From contig WGMC01000024.1 in the NCBI GenBank assembly GCA_016125265.1, forward strand, positions 62,001 through 126,000: 64,000 nt of DNA. The letters are read 5' to 3'. Below the pieces are notes generated by a model. That model had not been told where the DNA came from and made no database searches. It was given only the letters and a program-made list of their open reading frames with translations. Within the stretch, counting starts at the first letter, position 1. Each line of letters begins with the position of its first letter. This stretch comes from Planctomycetaceae bacterium. Its GTDB lineage: Bacteria > Planctomycetota > UBA1135 > GCA-002686595. The translations under genes were made by a program, and so were the position numbers. This document shows positions 45,432 to 53,085 of the stretch, piece after piece.

Positions 45432-47310
45432 CGTCGTTCAGATCCAGGTCCGCTTGGGCCTCGTCGCAGAGGAACACAGCGCCGGTGGCGCCGTTCGCGG
45501 TGACGATCGACGGCACGGCTACCGAGTTGAGCACACTCATGGCGACCGGCTCGCAGGCCCCTTGGGGAATGCGCATCAGGATCGCCACGTCGAGCTGCCC
45601 GTCGTTGTTGTAGTCCTCGTTGTCGGCAGCCTCACTGACGCGGAAGTAGACGCGACCGCCGAACACCACGATCCCCGTGTTGCCGGATTCCAGGGCGAAC
45701 CCGGTGCCGTTCACGATCAGTTGGTTCGAGCTGTTGAATCTCACCCACACCGGCAGGATGTCGGTGGTGTCGTTGTCCTTGAGCACACCGGTGCAGCCCC
45801 GGTTGAGGTTCTCGCCATCGGTGCCCTCCTGGAAACCCACACCGAGGGCACTGTTGGCCTGCTCGCGGGCGAGGAACGTCGTGCCGACGAACCGCGCCGG
45901 GCCCGAGGGATCGAAGTGCTGGACGGTCCACGCGCTGCTCGAACTGGGGCGGGCCCACCCGAGGATGTTGTCGGTCTGGTCCGCGTCGCCGTTGAGGTCG
46001 AGGCCGTTGCCACTCTCGCTGAGGACCGCCACGAAGCGGCCCTCGAGTTCGCTGGCCCCGAAGGCGCCGCCGGCCACGGACACGACGGCCCGGTTCAGCG
46101 GGACGTCGTTCTCGGGCAACACGGGGCTACCGGTGCCCACCCAGCGCAGCACCAGGTCGTTCGTGTCGCCGTCGCTGTTGTAGTCGCAGCCGGCGCCCTG
46201 GTCCGACTCGCGGCCCAAGGTCGCGACGAAGTCGTTGACGAGGAGCACCCGACTCTCGCCGGCGAGGCCCGTGTTCACCGGCGGGTTGGCGACCGGGTCC
46301 GCATCCCACAGGCTGAAGCGCAGTTGGTGCAGCACCTCGTCGTCCGTGTCGATGTCCGTGTTGCCCGCACACTGGGAGGCCAGCCAACCGACGCCGAACA
46401 GCGTCGGATCGTTGAAGCTGGTGGCGTGGCTCGCTTCGTCGACGAGGAACGCGACGAGCCGCTCGCTGGAGCTGATGGAACGCGCGCGCACCGGCGACGT
46501 GCTCGACGCCAGCGCCAGCCCCGTGTTGCGCACCTGGGGGGCGAGGTCGGAGGCGAGCGTCAACGCGAGCACGGTCGCATCGGCCTGGTCCGCATCGCCG
46601 TTGAGGTCGACCGTGTCGGTGGTCTCGTCGAGGGCGACGAAGAGCACGCCGGCCTCTTCGCCGATGGGCCGCGCCGTGACCTGCACCTCGGTGGATGCGG
46701 CCGGCACGGGGATCGGCGCGATCGGGTCCGCTGCGTCGATGCGCTGCAACGTCGTGTCGCCGATCGCCGGGGTGGCCGTGTTGGCGTACCAGAGGCGCGA
46801 GCCCGACACGACGAACTCCGGCGACGCGATCGGATCCACGTCGTCGATGTACACCAGGTTCACGGTGGTCGCCGGACTGCGAAGAAGCACGCGCGCGTCG
46901 AGCACCGTGTCGCCGTTCCAATCGACGCCGTCGGTGAGCTCGTCCACCGCCAGGTAGATCGAGTTGCCGATCACCGCCGTGCGGCGCGCGGCCGCCCCCA
47001 GGTTCTTGACCCCACCCGAGAGCAGGTCGACCACGTGGGCCACCGAGTCCGCGGTGTCCGCGTCGCCGTTGAGATCGGTGCCGCCGGCGCCGGTGGTGGC
47101 CTCATCGACGAGGTAGACGGCCCAACGTCCGGCCACGGTGATGGGCGACGCGGGTTGCACGGACCCCGTCGCCGTGTTCACGAGGAACGAGTCCAGGTCG
47201 TCGTCGTCGCCGCTGCAGGCGGCGAGCAGCGCCAGGCCGGCGCCGACGAGGGCGTGGCGCGAATACCGGCGGAGCGTGGAGGACGTTCGGGGGCAAAGAG
47301 AAATCTTCAT
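45388..47310 (-). CDS. Lipoprotein with repeated calcium-binding-type loops
   Basis: A 640-residue lipoprotein (lipobox LAAC, C32, in ALLAACSG). The mature part contains at least seven acidic loops of DxNGDADxxD type: DLNGDADTAD, DWNGDTVLDA, DLNGDADQAD, DYNSDGDTND, DLNGDADQTD, DYNNDGQLDV and DLNDDGDQSD. They alternate with beta strands such as GRWAVYLVDEA. The loops resemble dockerin or EF-hand calcium loops, and the whole is probably a beta-propeller-like surface protein stabilised by Ca2+. No enzyme motif is seen. Confidence 0.72.
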   Translation of the reverse strand: MKISLCPRTSSTLRRYSRHALVGAGLALLAACSGDDDDLDSFLVNTATGSVQPASPITVAGRWAVYLVDEATTGAGGTDLNGDADTADSVAHVVDLLSGGVKNLGAAARRTAVIGNSIYLAVDELTDGVDWNGDTVLDARVLLRSPATTVNLVYIDDVDPIASPEFVVSGSRLWYANTATPAIGDTTLQRIDAADPIAPIPVPAASTEVQVTARPIGEEAGVLFVALDETTDTVDLNGDADQADATVLALTLASDLAPQVRNTGLALASSTSPVRARSISSSERLVAFLVDEASHATSFNDPTLFGVGWLASQCAGNTDIDTDDEVLHQLRFSLWDADPVANPPVNTGLAGESRVLLVNDFVATLGRESDQGAGCDYNSDGDTNDLVLRWVGTGSPVLPENDVPLNRAVVSVAGGAFGASELEGRFVAVLSESGNGLDLNGDADQTDNILGWARPSSSSAWTVQHFDPSGPARFVGTTFLAREQANSALGVGFQEGTDGENLNRGCTGVLKDNDTTDILPVWVRFNSSNQLIVNGTGFALESGNTGIVVFGGRVYFRVSEAADNEDYNNDGQLDVAILMRIPQGACEPVAMSVLNSVAVPSIVTANGATGAVFLCDEAQADLDLNDDGDQSDFVLRYFRF

Positions 47311-47653
47311 CGCTGGGTTCGGGGCGCGGGACGTGGGGACCCGTGGGCCCACCGTCCGTGGTGAGGGTGTGTTCTGGAGTGGCTACGGCGCAGCCCCAAG
47401 TGGGTCGCGGCCCGTGCGCGGGCCCATGATGCCGGGGGCGGTGCCGCCGGTTCCACGGTTCCCGGGGACCGGGACTCCGCGGGTGCCGCGTTTGTGCCTG
47501 CTTCTTGCCGGGTTGGGAACGCTCATCGGACCAAAACGGACGGGCCATGACCCCATCGAGGGCCCTCCGGGAGCCCGAAGGCCCACGAGGGGCGGGCCCT
47601 AGCCCCCTTCCCGACAACGGTCACAGCCCTGGTCCCCCGAGCCCGCGCGGGCC
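47311..47653. other. Divergent intergenic region, no feature resolved
   Basis: These 343 bp separate the calcium-loop lipoprotein (minus) from a radical SAM gene (plus) and must contain both promoters. I see no A or B repeat, tandem array, tRNA or convincing hairpin. Short GC palindromes such as GTGGGCCCAC are at background level for this composition. Confidence 0.5.
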
Positions 47654-49648
47654 ATGCTGTCCCACGTGCAGCGGCACACCCAACCCGGACCGATCGTGAT
47701 CGCTTCCTCCCCCCACGGGGACACCTTCGGTTACGCCATGCCGCCGCCCGGCCTGCTGCGACTCGGCGCGTGGCTCGCGCGCGACGGGTGGAGCGTCGCC
47801 CTCGACGATCTGGCCCATCGCTTGGCGCGCGGCGACCTGCCCGCGGGCGACGGGCTCGTCGACGCGGCCGCGGAGCGCCTGCTCGCGGGCGCGGTGCCGT
47901 GGGTGCTCGGGCTCTCCGTGATGGGTGCGACGTTGCCCGCCGCGCTCGGAATCTTGGAGCGCGTCCGCGCGCTGGCGCCGTCCGTCGTCACGCTGCTGGG
48001 AGGTCCGGGCACGACCGGCATCGACGGAGCCCTGCTCGAGCGGTTCCCCTTCCTCGACGGTGTGGTGCGCGGCGAGGGCGAGGAGACCACCAGCGAACTC
48101 CTGGCGCTGCTGGCGCGCGGCAAGAGTCCAGCGGGCCTCCCGGGGCTCACCTGGCGCGACGGTGCCCACGTCGCGCGCGGCGCGGACCGTGCGCCGCTCG
48201 CGGACCTCGGTGCGTTGCCCCCGCCCGCATGGCACCTCCTGCCGCCGTTGTCGGACTACAAGCGCATCACCGGTGAGGAGGAGGGCCTCGTCCCCATCGA
48301 CTCCGGCCGCGGCTGTGTGTACGACTGCTCGTTCTGCACGATCGGACGCTTCTGGGGACGCCGGTCGCGGCCACTTCCCGCGGCGAAACTCGTCGACGAG
48401 ATGGACGACGCCCTGGCGCTGCCCGGGGCCAAGCGCGCCTACCTCTGCCACGATCTGTTCGGCGCCGACCGCAAACACGCGATGGCGTTCGCCGCGCTGC
48501 GCCGCGAGCGCGGCCCCGCGCCCTTCGAGATCCGCGCGCGCATCGACCACCTGGACCCCGAGTTGGCCGCGGCGCTCGGCGCAGCCGGCTGTTACCGCGT
48601 GTTGCTCGGCATCGAGAGCGCCGACGGGGAGCTGCGCAACCGGCACGGCAAACACATGGGTGTGGAGCTCGACGTCTTCGCGCGGCTCCGCGCCCTCTCC
48701 GCGGCCGGCATCACCCCGATCCTGTCGCTCATCCTCGGATTGCCAGGCGAAGGGAAACGCGAGCTGCGCAGCACCTTGGATCTGGCCCTCCGCGCCAGTT
48801 TGAGCGGCGGTGTCCACCTCTCCTTCCACCTCGTCAATCCGCAGCCGGGCTGTGGACTCGGCGAGTCCCACGGCGCGGCGTCGCGCCCCGTCGCCGACCT
48901 GCCGCCGGACATGGCCCTGGGTGCGGGCACCACCGCGCCCGAGTTGGCGCGGATCGCGGCGCACCCCGATCTCTTCTCGACGTTCGCCGTGCTCACGGGA
49001 GAACCCGGCGGCGTCGACCACCTGCGGCGGCTGGCGCGCATTGCGCTCGAACTGCCGCGGCGCCTCGAGCGCACGCCGCGCACCTTCGCGGCCCTGGCGG
49101 CGCTCGAGGGCCTCGACACACTCGATCTCTTCGACCGCATCGCAGCCAGCGGCGCCACGTTCGAGACCCGCGTGCGCGCGCGGCGCCACCCGGCCCTCGA
49201 CGCGCTGCTCGCTTGGGAACTGGGCCTTTTGCGCACGGCCGCGCGCGGCGGCCCCGGAAGCCGCGGACTGGGACGGAGTCCGAAGGATGCGGGTGGCGGC
49301 TCGATCCCCGCCCAGCCGGGCCCGCGCCGGAGCGCCGAGGTGCTGCACCTCTCCGTCGACGCACCGGCGCTCGCCGACGCGCTCACGCGCTGGCAGCCCG
49401 GCGAGCCGCTCCCCGAAGTCGCGCCGAAGGACGTTTGGCTCGCCCTCCACAACGGACCGCGCGGCGTGCGCACCCTCGCGGTCAACGCGGCGGTCGCGGC
49501 GTTGCTCGCGCGGGCCGATGGCGCCGCGAAGGCACTCGAGGGCGACGACTCCGCCGCGCTGCGCGCCGCGTACCTGCGACTTCGCGACGCGGGGCTGGTG
49601 GTGTGGGACGAGGACCCCGCGGATCAACCCGCGCGGTCGTCGCGGTAG
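47654..49648 (+). CDS. B12-binding-type radical SAM protein
   Basis: A 664-residue protein. The N-terminal part (1-170) follows the cobalamin-binding Rossmann layout (YAMPPPGLLRLGAWLARDGW, LLGGPGTTG, VVRGEGEETT). The radical SAM domain has C221-x3-C225-x2-C228 (GCVYDCSFC), GIESADGELR and LILGLPGEG. The C-terminal about 110 residues (LHLSVDAPALADAL onward) form a small extra helical domain of unknown role. Members include methyltransferases and RiPP or antibiotic maturases; no precursor peptide was found nearby. The 3' end overlaps the convergent GST gene by 25 bp. Confidence 0.82.
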   Translation: MLSHVQRHTQPGPIVIASSPHGDTFGYAMPPPGLLRLGAWLARDGWSVALDDLAHRLARGDLPAGDGLVDAAAERLLAGAVPWVLGLSVMGATLPAALGILERVRALAPSVVTLLGGPGTTGIDGALLERFPFLDGVVRGEGEETTSELLALLARGKSPAGLPGLTWRDGAHVARGADRAPLADLGALPPPAWHLLPPLSDYKRITGEEEGLVPIDSGRGCVYDCSFCTIGRFWGRRSRPLPAAKLVDEMDDALALPGAKRAYLCHDLFGADRKHAMAFAALRRERGPAPFEIRARIDHLDPELAAALGAAGCYRVLLGIESADGELRNRHGKHMGVELDVFARLRALSAAGITPILSLILGLPGEGKRELRSTLDLALRASLSGGVHLSFHLVNPQPGCGLGESHGAASRPVADLPPDMALGAGTTAPELARIAAHPDLFSTFAVLTGEPGGVDHLRRLARIALELPRRLERTPRTFAALAALEGLDTLDLFDRIAASGATFETRVRARRHPALDALLAWELGLLRTAARGGPGSRGLGRSPKDAGGGSIPAQPGPRRSAEVLHLSVDAPALADALTRWQPGEPLPEVAPKDVWLALHNGPRGVRTLAVNAAVAALLARADGAAKALEGDDSAALRAAYLRLRDAGLVVWDEDPADQPARSSR

Positions 49649-50397
49649 AGCCGCAGCACGAACTCACCCGCGGGCCGCCGTCGCGTGGATTCCACCAGGG
49701 TGCGCAGCGGCGCGGGCACTTCCTCCAACTGGTCCATGGCGCCAGGATGGTTCGGCGGCAAGACGAGCGGCGCGGCGAGGGACGCAAACCCGACGTCGGC
49801 GGCGCTCAACTGCTTGCCGAACAGGTAACGGCGTCCATCGGCAAGCAGTTGCTCGACGTCGGCGAACAGCGCCTCGATGGATCGGTGGGCCTCGGCCACC
49901 GAGGCGGTGTCGAGCTTCATCCGTTCCGCCAGCACACGCCGCGCGCGCGACGCGTTGAGCCGGAAGACGAACCCCTCGAGCCACGGTACGGCCCGCGTGA
50001 GCAGGCGCGTGAGCGCCTTCGGCTCCGCCACGTACGCGCTGAACACCACACGCCGCACGGGGGCACCGAGGTCGCGATCCACACGGTCCGCGAAGGCCTC
50101 CACGTCGGCCAGCAGGGCCGGCTGGGAGGGAAAGAGCCGTTGGGTCTCGAGTTGGCGCTCGTCGACCCACTTCAGGATCGACTTCGAGTCGGTGCGTGTG
50201 GCCGTGTCGAAAAACAGAACGGGCACGGTGCCCTCGCCGCCCGCCTCCCGCGCGCGGCGCACGCTGACCGGCGGCAGGTGGCGCTCCTCGCGGTATTCGA
50301 TGCCCGCCCGGTCGAGGGCCCAGCGCGCCTTCTCGCAAAAGTGGCTGAACGGGATCGTGACCAGGGTGGTCCCGGCGTCGGTCTTGCGTGCTCCCAT
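49624..50397 (-). CDS. Glutathione S-transferase-like protein
   Basis: A 257-residue GST-fold protein. The N-terminal thioredoxin-like domain reads TLVTIPFSHFCEKARWALDR, with a cysteine at the usual active position, and includes VPVLFFDTATRTDSKSIL, the glutathione-contact loop. The helical C-terminal domain includes YLFGKQLSAADVGFASLAAP. Glutathione or an analogous thiol may be used; some members bind other ligands. Its last 25 bp overlap the radical SAM gene tail to tail. It faces the msrB gene across 191 bp. Confidence 0.8.
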   Translation of the reverse strand: MGARKTDAGTTLVTIPFSHFCEKARWALDRAGIEYREERHLPPVSVRRAREAGGEGTVPVLFFDTATRTDSKSILKWVDERQLETQRLFPSQPALLADVEAFADRVDRDLGAPVRRVVFSAYVAEPKALTRLLTRAVPWLEGFVFRLNASRARRVLAERMKLDTASVAEAHRSIEALFADVEQLLADGRRYLFGKQLSAADVGFASLAAPLVLPPNHPGAMDQLEEVPAPLRTLVESTRRRPAGEFVLRLYRDDRAG

Positions 50398-50588
50398 GGT
50401 GGTGTGCTGGTTGGTTCCCGCCGAGGCGGCGCGGTGTGCGCCAGGGCGTGGAGGCGCGCCAGTTTGGTGCCCCGTCCAGCTTCGGGCAACCGCGCACCGG
50501 CCCCGGTGCGGTCGATTCGGGCGACGTGTGCAAAGATGTGGGTCCGAGGTCCCAACGGCGGCCCTAGTTCGTAACCTGGAGCCAGACC

Positions 50589-51194
50589 ATGCGCACCGAA
50601 TCCACCCAAGTGGCCGTGCTAGCGGCCCTAGCACTGGCGCTCGCCAGCGCCTGCACACCGCCGTCGGGCCGGGACCAGGCACCGGCTTTGTCCCTCGCGG
50701 CCCAGGACTCGCGGGAGGCCGCGGCGCACGACGACGCCCCGGCGCCGTCCGCGTTCCCAACTCCCACCTCTCCCGCCGCACAGGCAACCCAGATGGCCGA
50801 CAGTTACAACCCGCTCAACCCCACCGAGGCCCGCGTGTTGGTCCACAAGGGAACCGAACGCGCCTTCACCGGCGAGTACACCGACAACAAGCAGCCGGGC
50901 ACGTACATCTGCCGCCAGTGCAACCTGGCCCTCTACCGCTCGGCCGACAAGTTCGAGTCGAACTGCGGGTGGCCCTCGTTCGACGACGAACTGCCCGGTG
51001 CCGTGCGCCGCGCTCCGGACGCGGACGGAAGGCGGGTGGAGATCCTTTGCTCGAACTGCGACGGCCACCTGGGCCACGTCTTCGTCGGCGAGCGTTTCAC
51101 GGAGAAGAACACACGCCACTGCGTGAACTCGATCTCAATGCGATTCGTGCCCGAAGGCGAGCCGCTGCCCAACGCGATCCTCCTGCGCCGCTGA
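50589..51194 (+). CDS. msrB: Peptide methionine-R-sulfoxide reductase, lipoprotein form
   Basis: A 201-residue MsrB with a lipobox (ASAC, C22) and a disordered spacer to about residue 70. Zinc cysteines are C108/C111 and C154/C157, with C126 in SNCGWPSF. The catalytic Cys is C178 in RHCVNSISMRF, preceded by GHLGHVF. It repairs methionine-R-sulfoxide in proteins; the signal implies action in the periplasm. Reducing power would need a membrane relay that is not evident here. It is followed by repeat B copy 6. Confidence 0.9.
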   Translation: MRTESTQVAVLAALALALASACTPPSGRDQAPALSLAAQDSREAAAHDDAPAPSAFPTPTSPAAQATQMADSYNPLNPTEARVLVHKGTERAFTGEYTDNKQPGTYICRQCNLALYRSADKFESNCGWPSFDDELPGAVRRAPDADGRRVEILCSNCDGHLGHVFVGERFTEKNTRHCVNSISMRFVPEGEPLPNAILLRR

Positions 51195-51259
51195 TCGTTC
51201 CCCCCCGCATCGCAGGCCGCGGACAACCGCTGCGCCCCAAACCACCTAGGCGCGTGGCG

Positions 51260-51359
51260 ATGGAGCGGGCTTTCAGCCCTTGCATCGATGTTTCACCAAA
51301 CCTGGGGCGTTGCCCCAGGTTCCCGGAGTTTCGGTGCAAGGGCTGAAAGCCCGCTCCAT
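51260..51359. repeat. Element B, perfect cruciform copy (copy 6)
   Basis: The outer arms (51260-51284 and 51335-51359) are perfect 25-bp inverted repeats with ATGGAGCGGGCTTTCAGCCC at the left edge. In the middle AACCTGGGGC-GTT-GCCCCAGGTT (51299-51321) is a 10-bp stem. The element lies between the convergent msrB and arsC genes and would end both transcripts in the same fold. Confidence 0.92.
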
Positions 51360-51394
51360 GCCAACGACTCGACACCCGCGCTCGCGCGGCGCCG

Positions 51395-51889
51395 CTAACA
51401 GCTCGGTGGCGCCATCGCCGCCAGGCTGTGCAGGAACTCGTCGCGCGCCGTGCCCGGCGGCAGACGGCGCAGCGCGGCGAGCACCTCGAGCCGCGTGCGG
51501 ATCGCTTCGCGGGCGCGGCGGAAGTGGTCGAGGTGTTCCTCGTCGCCGACGGGCCGGTCCTTCCGATCCGGATCCGGGATGGGCCAATGCAGACGCGCGG
51601 CGCGCCCGAAGAACACCGGGCACACTTCCTCGGCGCAAAGCGTGACGACTAGATCTACACTGCCCGGGTCGATGTCGTTGACGGATTTCGACGAGGGCGC
51701 CGTGGGCTCGAGACCTATCTCCGCCAGCGCCTGCAACGCCAAGGGATGCGGCCGGGTCGGTTTCGACCCCGCCGATTGAACCCGCACGTCGGGCCCGAAG
51801 ACCGACCGCGCGAGGGCCTCGGCCATCTGCGAGCGCGCCGCGTTGGCCACGCACAAGAAGAGCACACTCCGAAAGTCCAATGCCGACAT
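51395..51889 (-). CDS. arsC: Arsenate reductase, low-molecular-weight phosphatase type
   Basis: A 164-residue ArsC of the LMW-PTP fold. The P-loop is C13-V-A-N-A-A-R19-S, followed by QMAEAL. Later come the LVVTLCAEEVCPVFF segment with the pair of cysteines used in the redox relay, and the WPIPDPDRKD loop with catalytic Asp. It reduces arsenate to arsenite, which is then exported by ACR3, encoded 10 bp upstream. The predicted reductant is thioredoxin or mycothiol-like; this cannot be told from sequence. Confidence 0.92.
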   Translation of the reverse strand: MSALDFRSVLFLCVANAARSQMAEALARSVFGPDVRVQSAGSKPTRPHPLALQALAEIGLEPTAPSSKSVNDIDPGSVDLVVTLCAEEVCPVFFGRAARLHWPIPDPDRKDRPVGDEEHLDHFRRAREAIRTRLEVLAALRRLPPGTARDEFLHSLAAMAPPSC

Positions 51890-51899
51890 CGAGAAGCCG

Positions 51900-52913
51900 T
51901 CAGGGGGTGGCGGGGAACCAGTGGCGGGTGCGATTCGCGAAGGCCACCAACGTCAACATGACCGGGACCTCGATCAACACTCCCACCACGGTGGCGAGGG
52001 CCGCGCCCGATCCCAAACCGAAGAGGCTGATCGCGACCGCCACGGCCAGTTCGAAGAAGTTCGAGGTACCGATCATCGCCGCCGGGGCCGCGACGTCGTG
52101 GGGCAAGCGCAACCACTTGGCCACCAGGTACGCGATCGCGAAGATGCCGTAGCTCTGCACGACAAGCGGCGCGGCGATGAGGGCCACGGTCCCTGGGCGC
52201 CCGACGAGTGTCTCCGCCTGGAACCCAAAGAGCAGCACCACGGTCAGAAGCAAGCCGAGAATGGAGATCGGCTTGAGCTTCGCCGCCAGTCGTTCGACTC
52301 CATCGCTGCCGATTCGGCGCCGCGTCAGCATGCCCGCGACGAGCGGCACCACCACGAACGCCACGACCGAGAGCACGAGCGTATCCCAAGGCACCGCGAT
52401 CCCCGTCGCGCCCATCAACCAGGCGGCGATCGGCGCGAACGCGAACACCAGGATGATGTCGTTCACCGAAACCTGCACCAGGGTGTAGTTGGCGTTGCCA
52501 CGCGTGAGCTGGCTCCACACGAACACCATGGCCGTGCAGGGCGCGACACCGAGTAGGATGAGGCCGGCGAGGTACTGCTTCGCGTCCGCCTCCGGAATCC
52601 AACGCGCGAAGAGGTGCTCGAAGAAGAGCACACCGAGCGCCGCCATCGTGAAGGGCTTGACCAACCAGTTCACGACGAGTGTGAGGACAAGGCCCTTGGG
52701 GCGGCGGCCCACATCAGCCAGACAACCCGGCTCGACCTTCAACATCATGGGGAAGACCATCCACCAGATCAGGACGGCCACCACCAGGTTGACCTTGGCG
52801 TACTCGAGGCCCGCGACGGCCTGGAAGACGCGGGGCTCCGCGAGACCCAACAGCACGCCCGCCGCGATGGCTAGGGCGACCCAGACGGACAGGTAGCGCT
52901 CGAAGATGCCCAT
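51900..52913 (-). CDS. acr3: Arsenite efflux permease ACR3
   Basis: A 337-residue permease of the ACR3/BASS superfamily with about ten membrane helices. The conserved cysteine is in [14 protein letters not shown], and the family segments [17 protein letters not shown] and [18 protein letters not shown] are present. It exports arsenite using the proton motive force. It is the first gene of a two-gene unit with arsC. No ArsR-type repressor is encoded in the window. The upstream gap to the divergent radical SAM gene is 172 bp. Confidence 0.93.
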   Translation of the reverse strand: MGIFERYLSVWVALAIAAGVLLGLAEPRVFQAVAGLEYAKVNLVVAVLIWWMVFPMMLKVEPGCLADVGRRPKGLVLTLVVNWLVKPFTMAALGVLFFEHLFARWIPEADAKQYLAGLILLGVAPCTAMVFVWSQLTRGNANYTLVQVSVNDIILVFAFAPIAAWLMGATGIAVPWDTLVLSVVAFVVVPLVAGMLTRRRIGSDGVERLAAKLKPISILGLLLTVVLLFGFQAETLVGRPGTVALIAAPLVVQSYGIFAIAYLVAKWLRLPHDVAAPAAMIGTSNFFELAVAVAISLFGLGSGAALATVVGVLIEVPVMLTLVAFANRTRHWFPATP

Positions 52914-53085
52914 GGTTCGGTCTCGGTCGGGGGCGGGATCCTAACGGGCCGGCCCCACCGCCCGCGCGCCCTTGTGCAAGGCTTCACGGACGGCACGGAG
53001 CACGGACGCCTCCCACCCCCGCAGCAGCGCCAGTGGGCGACGGGGCTAGACTGCGGCTTCGTCACGCCCCACCCCGCGCCCGCCC

